NCBI GenBank assembly: GCA_015231925.1
Contig: JADGAQ010000003.1
Coordinates: 27,424-62,859 of the forward strand
Direction of reading: 5' to 3'
Origin: Magnetococcales bacterium
GTDB lineage: Bacteria > Pseudomonadota > Magnetococcia > Magnetococcales > JADGAQ01
DNA: 35,436 bases
In this document: piece after piece, positions 34,061-35,436 of the stretch
Position numbering within the stretch: position 1 is the first letter of the stretch
How the letters are laid out: each line of letters opens with the position of its first letter
Notes under the pieces: generated by a model
The model's database searches: none
Told to the model about the DNA's origin: nothing
Seen by the model: the letters and a program-made list of their open reading frames with translations, nothing else
Made by a program: the position numbers and the translations under genes

Positions 34061-35344
34061 ATGAGGTATGAAAAGACGGAAGAGCTGCTGCTGGAAATCG
34101 CGGCGGGGGAGGATACCTACCTGGAGTTCAAGGAGGTGGTCTTCGTCGGCGACGCGCCGCGCTTTTCCAACGAGGAGGGCAAGGCCCAGCAGGTCATTGC
34201 CGAGGTTTTCGTCAGCCTGGCCAATACCGACGGGGGGGTGGTCCTCTTCGGGGTCAACAAGAACCGGCAGGTGGTTGGAATCGATGAAAACAAGCGGGAC
34301 AAACTGGCCCAGTGGGTGGTCAATTGCGCTCTGGACGGTTGCCTGCCGAAAGGGCTGCTGGAGCCCCGCCTCAATTGGCGCTACCTGAATGAAGCGGGAC
34401 GGGAGCGATTGATTCTGCAAGTGGATATTCCCCGGTCGCGGGATACCATTTTCCAGACGGTCCAGGGACGATATCTGAAGCGGGTGGGGGAGCAACGGGA
34501 AATCATCCCTACGGAACAGTTGGGGCGACTGCTGACCTCGCGTGGACTGGCCCTGCCTTTCGAAGAGCGGCCCTGTTTTGGCGCCTCACTGGAGGATTTC
34601 GACCGGGATCTCTTCGATGACTACCACCGGCGCCGTTTCGGGCACTCCTTCGGGGAGCGGGGTCGTCCTTTGGAGTATCTTCTGGAAAACCTCAAACTGG
34701 CCAAATCCAGTGAAGAGGATGGCTGGCGGTTGACCAATCTGGGGGTTCTGCTCTTCACCAAACGTCCCCAGGGCTGGTTGCCGGGGGCGTATGTGGAACT
34801 GGCGCTGTACGACCACGACATCGCCGACGGCAATACGGTGGATGTAAAGCGGTTCGAAGGCCCGGTGGACCGGCAGATTGCCGCAGCGTTGGAGTATCTG
34901 TTCCGCAGTCCCTATCTGGCGATTCGCTCCGAGAAGAACGAGTGGGGTCGTCTCGACAAGCCGCGCTACAGCGGCACGGCGCTTCAGGAGGCGGTGGTCA
35001 ACGCCGTGGTGCATCGGGATTACGAGGTGAGGGGCTCCCAGGTGATCGTCAACGTATTTCCGGACCGGCTGGAGATCGGCAATCCCGGTGGTTTGCCCAA
35101 TTCGCTCATTCCGGAGGATTTGTATGAAGGCTGCCAGCCGATCCGACGCAATCAGCTTCTGGCGGGCACTCTGCGGGATTACGTCAATCCGCTCACCGGT
35201 CGCAATCTGATGGAGGCGCAGGGGGTGGGTTTTCTCTCACTGGTGAGGGAGAGCCTTGAAATATCGCATGCAAGGCCCTCCCTCGAAGTGGTCAACCAGG
35301 GGCAGGGGGTCAAACTGACCATCCATGGGGGTGATGGATTCTGA
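34061..35344 (+). CDS. AlbA_2 (Schlafen-like) domain plus RecG-like HATPase domain protein
   Basis: A 427-aa protein. The N-terminal ~130 residues are an AlbA_2/Schlafen-type domain: EDTYLEFKEVVF, then ANTDGGVVLFGVNKNRQVVGID and VDIPRSRDTIF. The C-terminal part has a GHKL-type ATP-binding module (HATPase_c_4): ALQEAVVNAVVHRDYEVRGS (~307-326), then DRLEIGNPGG near 340. Such proteins are often labelled 'ATP-binding protein' or RecG-related and occur as transcriptional regulators and in defence loci. It follows the TrlF-like ATPase by 14 bases in the same direction, so it is probably the same transcript. It may sense, regulate or add an RNA-binding function to the ATPase. Confidence 0.88.
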   Translation: MRYEKTEELLLEIAAGEDTYLEFKEVVFVGDAPRFSNEEGKAQQVIAEVFVSLANTDGGVVLFGVNKNRQVVGIDENKRDKLAQWVVNCALDGCLPKGLLEPRLNWRYLNEAGRERLILQVDIPRSRDTIFQTVQGRYLKRVGEQREIIPTEQLGRLLTSRGLALPFEERPCFGASLEDFDRDLFDDYHRRRFGHSFGERGRPLEYLLENLKLAKSSEEDGWRLTNLGVLLFTKRPQGWLPGAYVELALYDHDIADGNTVDVKRFEGPVDRQIAAALEYLFRSPYLAIRSEKNEWGRLDKPRYSGTALQEAVVNAVVHRDYEVRGSQVIVNVFPDRLEIGNPGGLPNSLIPEDLYEGCQPIRRNQLLAGTLRDYVNPLTGRNLMEAQGVGFLSLVRESLEISHARPSLEVVNQGQGVKLTIHGGDGF

Positions 35345-35391
35345 GCCCGTCTTGTTCCGTTTCTATTTCATCTTTGCATTGTTGCAGGGGT

Positions 35392-35414
35392 CTGGGGACC
35401 ATCATGGTCCCCAG
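35392..35414. repeat. Perfect hairpin at the window end
   Basis: CTGGGGACCAT (35392-35402) and ATGGTCCCCAG (35404-35414) form an 11-bp inverted repeat around one base. A further GGGGTTTGGGGAC follows to the window edge. There is no T-run, so it looks more like a dispersed palindromic repeat, cut by the window edge, than a terminator. Confidence 0.6.
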
Positions 35415-35436
35415 CAGGGGTTTGGGGACGGAGTCC

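Overview
The window is GC-rich and gene-dense, and looks like a chromosome segment of a pseudomonadote. The gene families, the GC-rich hairpin repeats and the CheX-like genes would suit a magnetotactic (Magnetococcales-like) or related alphaproteobacterial lineage, but that placement is inference from gene content only. No rRNA, tRNA or CRISPR array was seen.

Layout. (1) 1-220: C-terminal end of an Rpn/DUF4351-type protein with an in-frame 12-bp tandem repeat. (2) 230-9918: a circularly permuted ATP-grasp / alpha-E / transglutaminase cluster in two divergent arms. The left arm (-) holds a transglutaminase-DUF2126 protein, an ATP-grasp-alpha-E fusion and a small transglutaminase. The right arm (+) holds a stand-alone ATP-grasp and a stand-alone alpha-E protein. 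(3) 9920-20640: an accessory block of defence-like modules: a 1288-aa reverse transcriptase-nitrilase fusion (DRT type 1 architecture), an ImmA/IrrE-like gene whose small upstream partner is broken by a MITE, and a subtilase (S8) + AAA ATPase pair. (4) 20646-25428: core genes recN, nadK and folE2, then two tandem CheX-like genes. (5) 25462-26104: a vapBC-type toxin-antitoxin pair. (6) 26244-29752: two tandem paralogous TMTC-like membrane proteins with C-terminal TPRs. (7) 29852-30934: an N-acetylmuramidase and a small lipoprotein, then a strong terminator. (8) 31192-35344: a second defence-like operon: a PHP-SMC-like ATPase (TrlF-like) split by a frame change inside its PHP domain, followed by an AlbA_2/Schlafen-like + HATPase protein.

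The clearest structural signal is how the accessory block is built. An 89-bp copy of the alpha-E gene 3' end lies on the far side of the RT-nitrilase gene. A decayed copy of the recN 3' end lies on the far side of the subtilase-AAA pair. Directly oriented copies of a ~130-bp three-hairpin repeat lie at both edges of the block. The block therefore looks like a hotspot between the alpha-E gene and recN where modules were gained stepwise, each leaving a fossil copy of a core flank. The best candidates for little-described biology are the subtilase-AAA pair, the split PHP-ATPase operon with its AlbA_2 partner, and the ImmA-like two-gene module.
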